Assembly (NCBI GenBank): GCA_021372535.1
Contig: JAJFUH010000135.1
Coordinates: forward strand, 1 to 64,000
Length of the DNA stretch: 64,000 bases
Reading direction: 5' to 3'
Source of the DNA: a bacterium
GTDB taxonomy: Bacteria > Latescibacterota > Latescibacteria > Latescibacterales > Latescibacteraceae
The notes under the pieces were generated by a model that saw nothing but the letters and a program-made list of their open reading frames with translations, was not told the DNA's origin and did not search any database. This document shows, piece by piece, positions 55,488-63,676 of this stretch. Positions within the stretch are counted from its first letter, which is position 1. Every line of letters starts with the position of its first letter. Both the position numbers and the translations under genes were made by a program.

Positions 55488-56279
55488 GTGAGCACCATGT
55501 TCGGCAGATTACAGGATAAAATCGGTGAAGTGTATAATCGCCGAAAACACCCGTATTCCGAGCTGGCGCTTATCTATGATCTTCTCATGGACCATGTGGA
55601 ATACAGCGCCTGGGCTGCTTATATCGATTCAATTTTCAAACGTTATTCGGTGGATGTCCGCTCTGTCCTCGAAATAGCCTGCGGTACCGGAAGCCTGTCT
55701 ATCGAGCTCCTCAAATACGGTTATAAAATGACCTGTATGGATATCTCGCCATCCATGCTCAGGCGGGCGGCTGCGAAATTCAGAGAAGCCGGAATGCCGA
55801 TGACTGTATTTGCCGGCGACATGGTTTCCATCCCCGTCGATTTTCAGTACGATGCCGTGCTCTGTCTCTATGATTCGATAAACTATGTCCGGAATCCCGC
55901 CGATTTCAGAAAAGCGGTACGGGAGGTGGCATCTGTCATCAGGCCCGGCGGTCTTTTCATTTTCGATATCTGCACCGTAAGAAATTCCGAAATTTTTTTT
56001 ACCAATCATACCATGGTCGAGCATTACGGCGATATTACATGCGAAAGGACCTGCAGGTTCGATCCGCGTAAACGGATTCAGGAGAATCATTTCATCATCG
56101 AGCGCTCCGGCGGGAAAAAGACATACGAAAGTCACTATCAGAAAATATACCTTCTTGAAGAAATTGACATCATGTTTTCGGATATGCCGTTTACCGAACT
56201 CGGACGGTTTGATGACATGACATTTGCGCATGGTTCCGAAAAATCGATGCGCGTTCATTTCGTCCTGCAGAAATTATAA
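55488..56279 (+). CDS. Class I SAM-dependent methyltransferase
   Basis: 263 residues. The Rossmann-fold motif I is VLEIACGTGSLSIELLK (about 60-76), motif II has MTCMDISPSML, and the post-motif is VIRPGGLFIFDI (about 146-157). The substrate is unknown. The start codon appears to be GTG (55488), with AAAGG ten bases upstream; an ATG at 55497 has no well-placed site. It lies between surA and ftsE on the same strand, probably in one transcript. Confidence 0.9.
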   Translation: MSTMFGRLQDKIGEVYNRRKHPYSELALIYDLLMDHVEYSAWAAYIDSIFKRYSVDVRSVLEIACGTGSLSIELLKYGYKMTCMDISPSMLRRAAAKFREAGMPMTVFAGDMVSIPVDFQYDAVLCLYDSINYVRNPADFRKAVREVASVIRPGGLFIFDICTVRNSEIFFTNHTMVEHYGDITCERTCRFDPRKRIQENHFIIERSGGKKTYESHYQKIYLLEEIDIMFSDMPFTELGRFDDMTFAHGSEKSMRVHFVLQKL

Positions 56280-56315
56280 GCACTTCTGTTGGTTGACAGC
56301 CTGAACGGAGCCTCA

Positions 56316-56975
56316 ATGATACAGTTTGAAAATGTCGGCCTGTTGATGACGAATACGAAAATACTTGAAGATATCAGTTTCAGGGTCAACAAGGGCGAAT
56401 TTGTGTTTCTGGTGGGACCGTCCGGAGCTGGAAAGAGCTCGATTCTGAAGCTTATTCATTTCGATGTTCTTCCCACGGTTGGGACTGTGCTGGTTCAGAA
56501 TAACGATACCCGTCAGGTTAAACGTTCGCAGATACCGTATTTACGGCGTTCGGTAGGATTCATTTTTCAGGATTACAAGCTGCTCAAAGATAAAACCGCA
56601 TATGAAAATGTTGCGTTCGCTCTCGAAGTGACCGGTGCCAGGGGGCGTTTTGTAAAACAGAAGGCGCTCCAGGCTCTTCATACGGTCGGAATGACTCACC
56701 GTCTCGGACACTATCCGCGCGACCTGTCCGGAGGCGAATGTCAGCGTGTCGCCATTGCCCGGGCTGTTGTGCTCGAGCCGTTTATTCTCCTCGCGGATGA
56801 ACCGACAGGAAATCTCGACAGCGACAGTTCATGGGCGATTGTCGATCTTCTGGAAAAAATAAACCATGCCGGCACTGCCGTTCTCATGGCAACACACAAG
56901 ACAGAATTTACCGGGAGAGGCGCTTCACGGACGCTCTCGATATCGGAGGGGAGGATTAAGGGTTGTATGCCTTGA
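56316..56975 (+). CDS. ftsE: Cell-division ABC ATPase FtsE
   Basis: 219 residues from the ATG at 56316, five bases after GGAG; an upstream TTG frame is discounted. Walker A GPSGAGKSS (34-42), signature LSGGECQRVAIARA, Walker B FILLADEPTGNLD. FtsE with FtsX forms the switch that activates septal peptidoglycan hydrolases through EnvC-type proteins, and the partner genes follow directly. Confidence 0.96.
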   Translation: MIQFENVGLLMTNTKILEDISFRVNKGEFVFLVGPSGAGKSSILKLIHFDVLPTVGTVLVQNNDTRQVKRSQIPYLRRSVGFIFQDYKLLKDKTAYENVAFALEVTGARGRFVKQKALQALHTVGMTHRLGHYPRDLSGGECQRVAIARAVVLEPFILLADEPTGNLDSDSSWAIVDLLEKINHAGTAVLMATHKTEFTGRGASRTLSISEGRIKGCMP

Positions 56976-57841
56976 GGGAAGCCCTGAAGGGTATGATTCA
57001 TACCCGTTCCATGACCTTCGTATCCATTGCAACCATTACGATTGCCCTGATACTGCTCGGTCTTCTCGCGCTGACCACGCTTTTTGCCCATACATTTCTC
57101 GATTCGGTCATGAAAAGCGAAGAGATTAACGTTTTTATCAGTGATGAGATGGCCGATGCCGATATGCTTGCCCTTGAGACCACCATTGCATCGATGAGCG
57201 AAGTGGAATCGACGAGAATCCTTACCAAGGAGGATGCGGCGCGCGAGCTGAAGAGAATCTTCAAGGAGGACCTTCTCACGGGGCTCGATTCCAATCCCCT
57301 TCCGCGGTCTATCATAGTGACCATGGCTTCGGGATATCGTATGTCCGGCGACCTCGAACGTGTCGCTACGCGGATACGGAAAATCGGAGAGGTCGAGTCG
57401 GTCGAGTACGGTCAGGAATGGATGGCGAAAATGGATATTTTCTTTATCGCTTTTCTGCTTGCCGAAACGGTTCTGTTCACTATCATCGGCTGCGCCTGTC
57501 TTTTTATCATCTCCAATACGATCAGCCTTACCATTCTTGCCCGGCGCGATACGATCGAAATCATGCAGCTTGTCGGAGCAACCAACAGATTCATCCGCCG
57601 TCCGTTCTACTATGAGGGCCTGATACAGGGGATAATTTCCGGTATTGCCGCATTCCTTCTGTTGTATGGTTCATATCTGTGGATTCGTCATTATATACCG
57701 AACCTGGATGTCTATTTCTATATGTTCAGAATACGGGGAATTTCCGTCTTGTCGCACCGGCTCGTTCTGGGATGTATAATCCCCGTAGGCGGTTTCATGG
57801 GATTGCTGGGGAGCATGATAGCTGTGAGGAGGGCCATCTGA
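56963..57841 (+). CDS. ftsX: Cell-division membrane protein FtsX
   Basis: 292 residues. One membrane segment near residue 20-45, a periplasmic loop (about 50-160) and three more segments match FtsX. The segment EINVFISDEM and the final helix-rich region are typical. It starts at a TTG codon (56963) with GGAGGGGAGGA just upstream and overlaps the end of ftsE by 13 bp, indicating coupling. Confidence 0.94.
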   Translation: MYALREALKGMIHTRSMTFVSIATITIALILLGLLALTTLFAHTFLDSVMKSEEINVFISDEMADADMLALETTIASMSEVESTRILTKEDAARELKRIFKEDLLTGLDSNPLPRSIIVTMASGYRMSGDLERVATRIRKIGEVESVEYGQEWMAKMDIFFIAFLLAETVLFTIIGCACLFIISNTISLTILARRDTIEIMQLVGATNRFIRRPFYYEGLIQGIISGIAAFLLLYGSYLWIRHYIPNLDVYFYMFRIRGISVLSHRLVLGCIIPVGGFMGLLGSMIAVRRAI

Positions 57842-57842
57842 T

Positions 57843-59078
57843 ATGAGACGGTTTTTCACGAAAATGCTTCCGGTGATCGTCGCCGTTCTGGTCTGTATTC
57901 CGGTCGGTCTGGCTATCGCGAAAAATGAAAAAAAAGTCGATCTCCAGGGCAGAATCAAAAATATCGAGAAGGAAATCGAGAAAACGAGAAAAGAGCTTGA
58001 AAAAGATGAGAAGAAGCTCAAATCGATAAAACAGCAAAAGCAGAATGTGCTTGTCGAGCTCGATCACAGCGAAAAAAAGATCGAAGCGGTGAATCGCAAT
58101 CTCTGGACTCTCCAGAAAGAAGAACGATTCCTCAAAAATGAGATTTCAGAAGCCGAAAAACAATACGAAACGGCTATGAACCGTATCAAACGCCACTCCG
58201 ACACATATAAAACCCGATTGCGTTCCATGTACAAACGTCAGCAGGTATCGGCGCTTGAGATATTTTTCTCGTCTGGTTCGTTTTCTTCGTTCCTCTGGGA
58301 TTTCAAAATGCTTTCCATCCTCGCCGAACAGGACCTGTTTGTGCTCGGCGAACTGCACGCCCAGCAGGATACCATCAGAGTGTCGATGGATACGATCAGG
58401 GAGGCGCTCAATGCCAAGGTCGCTCTCGCTTCAGTGACTCGAAGGGAGGAGCGTGACCTGTCGGCTGTAAAGAAGCAGCGCCAGGCTCTGCTGTCGGATA
58501 TTGAAAAGGATTTGAAGCTCCAGGAAGATGTAATCATCAAACGGCAGAACGAGCTTGAACAGTCGCAGGCACAGATCGAAAAATGGCGGAAAGAAATCGC
58601 CGCGCAGATGAAGCTTGAAAAAATGTCCGAATCCCTCAAAAACTATAACTTTTCCAGCAGAAAAGGTAAACTGCCGTGGCCGGTCAGCGGAATGGTGGTG
58701 AGTTCGTTCGGAATCGCTGTCGACGAGAGGACCAAAACAAAAACAACCAACCGTGGTATCGAAATCCGTACGAAACAGGGCGAACCCGTGCGGGCTATCG
58801 GCAGGGGAAAGGTTGCCATGACCAATTTTATCCGGGGATATGGAAATTTTATACTTATTTACCATCCGACGGATTACTATACCCTGTATGGACACCTTTC
58901 GGATATTCTTGTCAACAAGGGAGACGAAGTCGGTGAGGGTGCGGTTATCGGTTCGGCGGGAAGCACCGGTCTTATAGACGACCGTGAGGCTCGTCTCAGG
59001 CTCGAAATCCTCATCGGGAGTAAACCCGATGATCCTCTCGCATGGCTGGTGCCGGACAGCCGCAGAATCGCTCAGTGA
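57843..59078 (+). CDS. envC: EnvC-like murein hydrolase activator
   Basis: 411 residues. Signal peptide (about 1-26), a long coiled-coil (about 30-260) and a C-terminal LytM/M23-type domain (about 280-400). The domain's metal-binding positions are degenerate: where active M23 enzymes have HxxxD and HxH, this protein has NRGIEI and LRLEI, so it is probably a non-catalytic activator like EnvC. It begins one base after ftsX ends. The coiled-coil would meet the periplasmic loop of FtsX. Confidence 0.92.
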   Translation: MRRFFTKMLPVIVAVLVCIPVGLAIAKNEKKVDLQGRIKNIEKEIEKTRKELEKDEKKLKSIKQQKQNVLVELDHSEKKIEAVNRNLWTLQKEERFLKNEISEAEKQYETAMNRIKRHSDTYKTRLRSMYKRQQVSALEIFFSSGSFSSFLWDFKMLSILAEQDLFVLGELHAQQDTIRVSMDTIREALNAKVALASVTRREERDLSAVKKQRQALLSDIEKDLKLQEDVIIKRQNELEQSQAQIEKWRKEIAAQMKLEKMSESLKNYNFSSRKGKLPWPVSGMVVSSFGIAVDERTKTKTTNRGIEIRTKQGEPVRAIGRGKVAMTNFIRGYGNFILIYHPTDYYTLYGHLSDILVNKGDEVGEGAVIGSAGSTGLIDDREARLRLEILIGSKPDDPLAWLVPDSRRIAQ

Positions 59079-59163
59079 TACGTGAATCCGTCACAATCCC
59101 GCGTACAATCCAAAAATTCTCCGCAGCCTGGCCGGATGGTTTACCGGCTGTTCCGCAGTATTT

Positions 59164-59568
59164 TCAGGAATTAGCCCGCTCATCGAGCGCTTTGTTTGCC
59201 AGCCCGTCCGCAACCGGATTCCGGCCTCTCGGTACATGTGTTATTTTACATGCGGTGAAAGTCTGTGAGAGGCTCATTACTTCTGTGTGGAGCGGGCGTA
59301 GTCCTTCGTTTTTCACCTTGTATGCACCGGAAATCTGGCGGACCATGAGTTCGGAGTCGGAATAAATCGTCACCTCGCTTGCGCCGAGGGACTTCAGCCT
59401 TTTAAGAACCGCTATGAGGGCTTTATATTCCGCGATATTATTGGTGGTTTCCCCGATATATTCACAGAATTTCTCTACTACGATGCCGTCTTTTTCAATC
59501 GTATAACCGATGGCGGCATGTCCCGGATTTCCCCTGGATGCGCCATCGGTATGAGCTGTCAGCTTCAA
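59164..59568 (-). CDS. rnhA: Ribonuclease HI
   Basis: 134 residues if started at the TTG at 59568 (MKLTAHTDGASRGNPG), which gives the standard N-terminus; GAGG is seven bases upstream. A TTG two codons earlier (59574) is also open. Catalytic carboxylates are D8, E47 and D71, and a fourth Asp lies in PVADGLANKAL. It degrades RNA in RNA-DNA hybrids. It follows the zinc-ribbon gene, whose stop codon overlaps the alternative start. Confidence 0.92.
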   Translation of the reverse strand: MKLTAHTDGASRGNPGHAAIGYTIEKDGIVVEKFCEYIGETTNNIAEYKALIAVLKRLKSLGASEVTIYSDSELMVRQISGAYKVKNEGLRPLHTEVMSLSQTFTACKITHVPRGRNPVADGLANKALDERANS

Positions 59569-59570
59569 AA

Positions 59571-60296
59571 TCAATCCTCATCCCTCGAGTCCCAGACAAG
59601 AATACGGCCGCAGTTTTCGCACATGATAATGTTCTGGGCTCGTCGGACCTCGAGTACTTTCTGGGAAGGGAGCTGCTTGAAACAGCCTTTGCATGTGTGT
59701 TTATGTTTGTCCACCTGTGCAACGGCGAGGCCGCTTTTCCCTTTACGGAGTCTGTTGTAAATACTTAAAGCCCTCGTGCTCTTGATATGGCTCAGCTCGC
59801 GGTTTCTCTTCTGGTTGAGCGCGGCTATGTCGGATTCGATCGAATCGAAATGTTTCTGAATATCCTTGATGCCGGAAGTGTTGTTTGCACGGGTTTTTTC
59901 CAGGTTCTCTTCCAGCTCTTTCACTTCGGGATTGAGGGCATCCTGCTCTGTCATGAGTACAAGGTCTTCGGTCTCGAGCGAATCGATACGTTTCCGCGCA
60001 AGCTCGATTTCATTGTGAACGGCGGTGTATTCCTTGTTATTCTTCGTCTCGAGCAGCCGCTTTTCCTTCTGAGAGAGCAGATCGCGTTCAGCCAAAAGTT
60101 CCGATTCTATTACGCGCCGAGCTTTTTCTATCTCGTTCAGGCGGTCATTTTTTTGGGTGAGGGTATTCTGCAGGGTTTCGATTTCATTCTGCAGGGCTTC
60201 GATCTGCCTGGGATATTCATTTTTCGATTTAAACCGTTTGTCGATTTCCAGATCAATTTCTTGGGCAACGAGCAATATCAGAAGATCATCCTTCAT
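59571..60296 (-). CDS. Coiled-coil protein with C4-type zinc ribbon (CT398-like)
   Basis: 241 residues. Long coiled-coil (about 20-180), then a C-terminal zinc ribbon with CKGC and CENC pairs (about 202 and 225). Proteins of this family occur near rnhA and NIF3 genes in many bacteria; a role in flagellar/sigma-54 regulation has been reported for a relative and cannot be assumed here. GGAGG precedes the ATG. It is in a leftward unit NIF3 - this gene - rnhA. Confidence 0.9.
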   Translation of the reverse strand: MKDDLLILLVAQEIDLEIDKRFKSKNEYPRQIEALQNEIETLQNTLTQKNDRLNEIEKARRVIESELLAERDLLSQKEKRLLETKNNKEYTAVHNEIELARKRIDSLETEDLVLMTEQDALNPEVKELEENLEKTRANNTSGIKDIQKHFDSIESDIAALNQKRNRELSHIKSTRALSIYNRLRKGKSGLAVAQVDKHKHTCKGCFKQLPSQKVLEVRRAQNIIMCENCGRILVWDSRDED

Positions 60297-60332
60297 ATCG
60301 GGTACCTCCGTAATTCGATATCTGTAAAAAAG

Positions 60333-61442
60333 TTATGAATATATTTTTGTGTGAATTGCATCTACGCCAGAATGAACAGTGACTGTGATATATTTTCCGA
60401 TGCCCGATGACAGAAGCCGGTCCCTGATTTTTTCGAGCACCGGCAATTCTGTTGCCCGATGCGAGGCATCGATGAGCATGATCGAGGCACCGTTTTCGGT
60501 GAAATCATGATACCCGATGTCCCCGGTAACATAAGCATCGGCTCCGGACTTTATTGCTGAGCAGATGTAATCGCCGCCTTTTCCTCCCATGACCGCAACC
60601 CGTCGTATCTCTTTCGCAGCGCTCCGGGAAATCCGCAGTGTTTTACATCCGAGAGTCCGGGCGACAAAACCGGCGAATTCTGTCTGATCCATGGGTGTCT
60701 GCATATCTCCGACAGCGCCGTAACCAAACGAGGCATGATTGATGCCGAGGGGTATCAGATCATATGCCATTTCCTCATACGGGTGAGCTTTACGGGCGGC
60801 TTCAACGACTTGTGATACCAGGGGCGACGGCACAAGCATTTCAATCCTGTCTTCGGGGATTTTTGACAGTTTTCCTGCCTGACCCTCCGAAGGAGATGCC
60901 GCTTCCGATGGCTTGAACGTTCCGAGTCCCCGGGATGTGAACGAACAGAGTGAATAATTGCCTATGATACCGGCTCCGGCGGAAGCCGCTGCGTCACGAA
61001 CGGTGTCGGTTTGATCCGGCGGTACGAAGACAACGAATTTTACCTGTCCCGTGGTGCCCGGAGCAAGAATAGAGGGCGATAAAAGTCCCAGTTTGTCGGC
61101 AAGCGCTCCGCTTACACCGTCCCTGACCTGATCGAGGTTTGTATGGGCGGCAAACAGGGAGATATCGTGTTGAATCGCTTGTTTTATAACTCGTGCTGTA
61201 CCGGTTTGAGCCGTGAGGTTATAAAGAGGCCTGAAAATCGGCGGGTGATGAGAAACAATCATGGTACCTTTTGTTTCACCCGCCGCTGTAACCGTTTCTT
61301 CATCTACATCAAGGGTTATCAATATATGCGATACATCATCGCCGGGATTGCCGGTGATAAGACCCGTATTATCCCAGGATTCTGCGAGTGATGATGGCGC
61401 CCATGTTTCCATGACATCCACCACATCGCGAATCTTTACCAT
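60333..61442 (-). CDS. NIF3/DUF34-family dinuclear-metal protein
   Basis: 369 residues. Conserved metal ligands lie in VSHHPPIFRPL (H65, H66), AAHTNLDQ (about 97-104) and IDASHRATE near the C-terminus. The middle (about 140-220) is an extra PII-like domain found in the longer members such as Bacillus YqfO. The biochemical role of the family is not settled; links to GTP cyclohydrolase-type reactions have been proposed. GGGAG lies seven bases before the ATG. The tRNA terminator ends 26 bp upstream. Confidence 0.93.
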   Translation of the reverse strand: MVKIRDVVDVMETWAPSSLAESWDNTGLITGNPGDDVSHILITLDVDEETVTAAGETKGTMIVSHHPPIFRPLYNLTAQTGTARVIKQAIQHDISLFAAHTNLDQVRDGVSGALADKLGLLSPSILAPGTTGQVKFVVFVPPDQTDTVRDAAASAGAGIIGNYSLCSFTSRGLGTFKPSEAASPSEGQAGKLSKIPEDRIEMLVPSPLVSQVVEAARKAHPYEEMAYDLIPLGINHASFGYGAVGDMQTPMDQTEFAGFVARTLGCKTLRISRSAAKEIRRVAVMGGKGGDYICSAIKSGADAYVTGDIGYHDFTENGASIMLIDASHRATELPVLEKIRDRLLSSGIGKYITVTVHSGVDAIHTKIYS

Positions 61443-61467
61443 TAATAAACTCCCGCATGAATTGAGA

Positions 61468-61502
61468 CAAAAAAAAGTGCATCATTTTTTACCTGATGCA
61501 CT
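61468..61502 (-). terminator. Rho-independent terminator of the tRNA operon
   Basis: On the minus strand AGTGCATCA, a nine-base loop, TGATGCACT and a run of eight T residues. It lies between the tRNA genes and the NIF3 gene. Confidence 0.93.
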
Positions 61503-61607
61503 GTATACTACACGGGGATATATGCTTTTTTACTCTGAAAGAACCGCATGAAACCGGGGTCTTTCACGATGTGGAAGACCAAAAGCATCGTACCTCCGTT
61601 TTGTTAA

Positions 61608-61684
61608 TGGTGGGCGATACTGGGATCGAACCAGTGACCTCGGCGATGTGAGCGCCGCACTCTAACCGTCTGAGCTAATCGCCC
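61608..61684 (-). tRNA. tRNA-Val (CAC)
   Basis: 77 bases including an encoded CCA. Acceptor GGGCGAT pairs with ATCGCCC, anticodon stem CGGCG/CGCCG encloses the loop CTCACAT, so the anticodon is CAC, and the T arm is ACTGG-TTCGATC-CCAGT. It reads the GUG codon, the partner of ValS. Confidence 0.95.
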
Positions 61685-61757
61685 TTTCGAATCATGAAAA
61701 TTCAAACAGAAAGCTCAAAATATTTCTGTCGTCAAATATGTCATTATCCCTGTTATC

Positions 61758-61833
61758 TGGTGGGCCCACAAGGATTTGAACCTTGGACCAACCGGTTATG
61801 AGCCGGTGGCTCTGACCACTGAGCTATGGGCCC
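61758..61833 (-). tRNA. tRNA with CAU anticodon, probably tRNA-Ile2
   Basis: 76 bases including encoded CCA. Acceptor GGGCCCA/TGGGCCC, anticodon loop CTCATAA giving CAU. The GGGCCCATAGCTCAG start and the TTGGTC variable loop resemble bacterial tRNA-Ile2 (read AUA after lysidine modification) more than elongator Met, which commonly has AGGTC. Met cannot be excluded by eye. It is the first gene of a two-tRNA transcript. Confidence 0.9.
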
Positions 61834-61846
61834 TTAGTAATTTGTT

Positions 61847-61875
61847 AATATAAAAAATGATTGCGTAAAAGGCAA
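61847..61875 (-). promoter_or_regulatory. Sigma-70-type promoter of the tRNA operon
   Basis: On the minus strand TTGCCT (61870-61875), a 17-bp spacer, then TATATT (61847-61852), with the start predicted a few bases before the first tRNA. Confidence 0.75.
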
Positions 61876-62053
61876 GCATGTTTTAGTCTCTGGCAATCCT
61901 CAATTTTTCCCGGGAAAATTTTTACGATAATAAAAGAACAGATTTCCTCTGTAATAAATCCATTGAATTTTATGTGAATTTCCGTTTATATTGATGACAG
62001 TCGCACCACCCGGAAGTCAGGTTTGAATGCATGTTCCCCGGCGGGAGCGGAAA

Positions 62054-62638
62054 ATGTCCGATATCCACAGCGGTTCCGAAAAACATATCCTGCGCGAGCG
62101 GATGAAAGCTCTCCGTGCGTCGATGAATATCATGGACTACCGTATATGGAGCAATTCTATCAGGAAGACCTGCGAAACCCTTCCTGAGCTTGCCAGGTCA
62201 TATACCGTTCATGCGTATGTGTCTGCACTCAATAATGAGGCCGATACGCTCGGGCTGATTCTCGATCTGTTCGAAAAGGGCAGGAAAGTGGTAGTCCCGA
62301 AATGTTCGAAGGATTCGCACATTTTTTACAACATCCGGATTGACTCGCTCGATGACCTGAAACCCGCCAGGTTCGGTCTTATGGAGCCCGATTATAATCC
62401 TGAGAAGGAGGTCAGACCGGAGCAGCTCGATATCGTTATCGCACCTCTTCTTGCTTTCGACCGGAGCGGGGGAAGGCTCGGTTTCGGTGGCGGATATTAC
62501 GATTACCTGCTCGGCCGGTGCTGGTGTCCGAAAGTGGGTATTGGGTTTTCTTTTCAGGAAGTTGATGAAGTACCGCTGGAAATTCATGATCGGAAACTTG
62601 ATATAATCGTCACAGAACGGGAAATCGTGAGGGTCTGA
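62054..62638 (+). CDS. 5-formyltetrahydrofolate cyclo-ligase
   Basis: 194 residues from the ATG at 62054, behind GGGAGCGG; an upstream ATG (62027) is in frame but adds a charged extension. It converts 5-formyl-THF to methenyl-THF with ATP, recycling a folate storage form. Key features are YVSALNNEADT (about 56-66), RKVVVPKCS, FGLMEPD, and the diagnostic GGRLGFGGGYYDYLL loop (about 144-158). It overlaps closely with the YhaM-like gene (1-bp gap). Confidence 0.95.
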   Translation: MSDIHSGSEKHILRERMKALRASMNIMDYRIWSNSIRKTCETLPELARSYTVHAYVSALNNEADTLGLILDLFEKGRKVVVPKCSKDSHIFYNIRIDSLDDLKPARFGLMEPDYNPEKEVRPEQLDIVIAPLLAFDRSGGRLGFGGGYYDYLLGRCWCPKVGIGFSFQEVDEVPLEIHDRKLDIIVTEREIVRV

Positions 62639-62639
62639 T

Positions 62640-63602
62640 ATGGAAAAAGATGTCATGATCAAAGATATTCATGAAGGGGATGAATTTGTTGGTTTTTATG
62701 CCATCAGACGGTGTGAGCTGCGGGAATACGACAACATGTTCAGGCTCGAGCTCGAGCTGACAGACAAAACCGGCAGCCTGCCGGGAGTCGTCTGGAACGA
62801 TGCCCGTGAAATCAGGGAGCAGCTCGCCAGGCACACGGTTGTCAAGGTTAAAGGCCGCCTTGGCACATACCGCGACAAGCCTCAGGCGCGTATCGAAAAG
62901 ATTCGCCCCGCCGAGGAAACCGAATACGATCCCGACCGGTTTATACCCTCTACGCCGGGGGATATCGAAAATCTGAAATCACGGGTCGATGCGCTCGTCC
63001 GGAGTATCGGCGAACCCCGCCTGAAGGAGCTTGCAGACTCCGTATTCGGCAGCGCGCAGTTCATGAAAGAGTTCGTCAGGTGCCCCGGAGGGGCGAAATG
63101 GCACCATCCCTATATCGGCGGATTGATCGAACATACGGTCGGCGTGGCTGAATTGTGCGATTTTATCGCCGGGAAGCATCCGGAATTGAATCGTGATCTG
63201 CTCGTTGTAGCCGCTCTCCTCCATGATGTGGGGAAGATCAAGGAATTTTCCGTGACGACGATTATCGAGTATTCCGATGAGGGCCGGCTGGAGGGTCATA
63301 TCGTCATGGGCGAGCGGTTTGTTCGGAACATGTGCGAACGGATCAACGGTTTTCCGCCCCGCCTGAAAATGCTCCTGAGTCATCTTATGCTTGCCCACCA
63401 GGGATTCAAGGAATTCAGCTCCCCTGTGGTGCCGATGATTCCCGAAGGTTTCGTGCTCTACTATGCGGACGAGATCGATTCCAAGCTCAATGCGCTCGGC
63501 AGGATTATGGAAAATACCCAGAGCGAGGGGAACACGTGGAGCGAGTATGTGCGGCTTCTCGGGCGTTCAATTTTCGTCGGCAATAGTGAGGATACTGAGT
63601 GA
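62640..63602 (+). CDS. YhaM-like 3'-5' exoribonuclease (OB-fold plus HD domain)
   Basis: 320 residues. An N-terminal OB-fold nucleic-acid-binding domain (about 10-90; DKTGSLPGVVWNDA) is followed by an HD metal-dependent domain with HHPYIGGLIEHTVGV (about 157-171), LLHDVGKIKEF (about 196-206) and LSHLMLAHQGF. This is the arrangement of Bacillus YhaM, a 3'-5' exoribonuclease. GAGGG precedes the ATG. It is probably translated with the cyclo-ligase. Confidence 0.9.
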   Translation: MEKDVMIKDIHEGDEFVGFYAIRRCELREYDNMFRLELELTDKTGSLPGVVWNDAREIREQLARHTVVKVKGRLGTYRDKPQARIEKIRPAEETEYDPDRFIPSTPGDIENLKSRVDALVRSIGEPRLKELADSVFGSAQFMKEFVRCPGGAKWHHPYIGGLIEHTVGVAELCDFIAGKHPELNRDLLVVAALLHDVGKIKEFSVTTIIEYSDEGRLEGHIVMGERFVRNMCERINGFPPRLKMLLSHLMLAHQGFKEFSSPVVPMIPEGFVLYYADEIDSKLNALGRIMENTQSEGNTWSEYVRLLGRSIFVGNSEDTE

Positions 63603-63676
63603 TATGTGTGTCAGGTGTCGTTATTCATGCTTCCGGCTATCAAAAAGATGCTGAAGCATGTTCGGCGCGCATGGAT

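Noticed and set aside
61834-62053. 6S RNA upstream of the 5-formyl-THF cyclo-ligase gene
   Set aside because: The position is right by analogy with E. coli, but no long closed stem with a central bubble could be drawn.
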